Shown here in pieces: positions 12,972 to 14,009 of a stretch of DNA of 14,009 nt (the stretch's first letter is position 1; each line of letters opens with the position of its first letter). A program made the translations under genes and the position numbers. The notes under the pieces were generated by a model. The model had not been told where the DNA came from, made no database searches, and was given only the letters and a program-made list of their open reading frames with translations. This DNA is from Streptomyces viridochromogenes (GTDB lineage Bacteria > Actinomycetota > Actinomycetes > Streptomycetales > Streptomycetaceae), in assembly GCF_001270495.1 (NCBI RefSeq), contig NZ_LGUR01000016.1:1-14009 (forward strand). Reading direction: 5' to 3'.

Positions 12972-13881
12972 CCGTGGCTCGGCGCAGGCCGGGCTCGGTC
13001 TCGCACAGGTCGAGGAGGACCTGGCCCTTGCGGATCTGGGGTTTGCGGACGACGCGGGCGGGGGCCGGGGTGACCGGGAGGCGGGTGGCCGCGACGTAGC
13101 TGAACTTCTCGTCCTCGTAGGCGAGGGAGCCGCCCTTGATCTGGCGGTGGAGGGAGGAACGGCTGACCCGCGCCGAGAAGTGGCACCAGTCCGTGCCGGG
13201 GACGATGGGGCAGTCGGCGCTGTGGGGGCAGGGGGCGGCGATGTGGAAACCGGCGGAGATCAGGCGGTCGCGGGCCTCGATGACGCGGGCGTAGCCGTCG
13301 GGGGTGCCGGGTTCGACGATGACGACGGCCTGGGCGGCGGACGCGACGGTGTCGAGGAGGGTGGTGCGGTCGGGGGCGGTGAGTTCGTTGAGGACGTAGG
13401 AGACGGTGACCAGGTCGGCGGTGTCGAGGGTGAGGGCCGAGCCGATGCGGGCGCGCTGCCAACGGGCGTTCTTCAGCGCCGGGTTGGCGGCGGCGATCTC
13501 CCTGCCGGTGGCGAGGGCGGGCTCGGCCCAGTCCAGCACGGTGACGCTGCGCTCGCCGGGCCAGGTCGCGGTGACGGCCCAGGTCGCGGCGCCGGTGCCG
13601 CCGCCGACGTCGATGTGGCTGCCGGGGGTCCACTCCGGCACGGTGTGCGCGAACGCCTCCAGTGCGGCGTGGACCGCTTCGAAGGTGGCGGGCATGCGGT
13701 ACGCGGCGTAGGCGGCCACGTCGGCTCGGTCGCGGAGGATCGGGGTGTCGGTGGGGGTGGCCCCGCGGTAGGTGGCGATGAGCCGGTCGACGGCCTGCGC
13801 GGCCTGGCGGGGCGGGATGCCTTCGAGGAGGGTGGCGAGGCTGCTGCGCAGGGCGTCTGCCGGAGATGCGGGGTCGTTCAC
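12880..13881 (-). CDS. Rsm22-family small ribosomal subunit protein / methyltransferase-like
   Basis: Protein of 333 residues of the Rsm22 family, relatives of yeast Rsm22 and human METTL17, which act in assembly of the mitochondrial small ribosomal subunit. A Rossmann-type SAM-binding motif is visible as HIDVGGGTGAATWAV (89-103), with VTVLDWAEPAL (114-124) as the next acidic strand. Four cysteines match the arrangement reported for the Fe-S cluster of METTL17: C218 (APCPH), C224 (ADCP) and C233 (DWCHFSARV), with a distant C293 (LLDLCETEPG). The C-terminus RHGDLYKAARDADWGDAWPPG is typical of the bacterial members. The start is GTG at 13881 with no strong ribosome-binding site. The TAG stop (12880-12882) lies directly at the break of the peptidase remnant, so its last few residues could have been altered by the rearrangement. 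Confidence 0.85.
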   Translation of the reverse strand: MNDPASPADALRSSLATLLEGIPPRQAAQAVDRLIATYRGATPTDTPILRDRADVAAYAAYRMPATFEAVHAALEAFAHTVPEWTPGSHIDVGGGTGAATWAVTATWPGERSVTVLDWAEPALATGREIAAANPALKNARWQRARIGSALTLDTADLVTVSYVLNELTAPDRTTLLDTVASAAQAVVIVEPGTPDGYARVIEARDRLISAGFHIAAPCPHSADCPIVPGTDWCHFSARVSRSSLHRQIKGGSLAYEDEKFSYVAATRLPVTPAPARVVRKPQIRKGQVLLDLCETEPGLRRATVTKRHGDLYKAARDADWGDAWPPGEDQGLP

Positions 13882-13942
13882 CCGGCGATTCTACGAGTGC
13901 CCCCGCCTTTCCTCGCCCCCGCCGCCCCTACCCGTCCCATCC

Positions 13943-13961
13943 CTGGGGGCTGCGCCCCCAG
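13943..13961. terminator. 8-bp hairpin in dispersed repeat
   Basis: CTGGGGGC-TGC-GCCCCCAG is a perfect eight-pair stem with a three-base loop. This GC hairpin occurs very often in Streptomyces intergenic DNA and probably acts as a terminator. It lies 62 bases upstream of the Rsm22 start, so it would serve a gene beyond the window. Confidence 0.65.
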
Positions 13962-14009
13962 ACCCCCGCTGTCGGCCCTGCGGGCCTCGTCCTCAAACGC
14001 CGGACGGGC
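13943..14009. repeat. Dispersed Streptomyces intergenic repeat (cut by window end)
   Basis: From the hairpin to the window edge the wording, including CCCTGCGGGCCTCGTCCTCA and AAACGCCGGACGGGC, matches a repeat found in many copies in Streptomyces chromosomes. The element continues past the end of the window. No gene is seen between 13882 and 14009. Confidence 0.65.

Overview
The window is high-GC chromosomal DNA of a Streptomyces species or close relative. The signs are GTG starts, near-exclusive G/C third positions, DtxR/DmdR1-type iron boxes, dispersed hairpin repeats typical of Streptomyces chromosomes, and several small proteins of streptomycete type. Most genes look like conserved chromosomal genes. 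The central theme is iron and heme acquisition.

Left part (1-2600): an MFS exporter of the EntS-like type (+) converges on a 76-residue conserved small protein (-). Divergent from the latter is a type Ic methionine aminopeptidase, apparently translated from a leaderless mRNA. It is followed by a degenerate heptad repeat and a textbook intrinsic terminator.

Iron/heme part (2600-10520): three iron boxes (2645-2663, 4021-4039, 6184-6202) stand before three transcription units. (1) A heme oxygenase, which would release iron from heme. (2) A FecCD-type permease and its ATPase, resembling HmuUV heme or siderophore importers but without a substrate-binding lipoprotein beside them; a short PhzF-family gene is divergent from this box. 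(3) A tight efeO-efeB-efeU operon: an EfeO lipoprotein with cupredoxin and M75 domains, a Tat-exported DyP peroxidase and an FTR1-type iron permease. A fourth gene for an unrecognised lipoprotein overlaps efeU by 41 bases. The likely logic is DmdR1-controlled import of heme or chelated iron, cytoplasmic heme breakdown, and elemental iron uptake across the membrane. The substrates are inferred from families.

Right part (10520-14009): a Prim-Pol-like protein (-) with a degraded acidic motif; a TetR regulator (-) divergent from a small DUF6243-like gene, with two near-identical 17-bp palindromes between them; the remnant of a Tat-exported S37 (PS-10) peptidase carrying a TTA codon and cut off at the 3' end of the next gene; and an Rsm22-family protein (-) with four candidate Fe-S cysteines. 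The window ends in a dispersed Streptomyces repeat.

No tRNA, rRNA, CRISPR array, insertion sequence or phage gene was seen. I found no wholly new system. The best candidates for new biology are the fourth gene of the efe operon, the binding-protein-less importer with its bidirectional iron box, and the two-operator TetR/small-protein pair.
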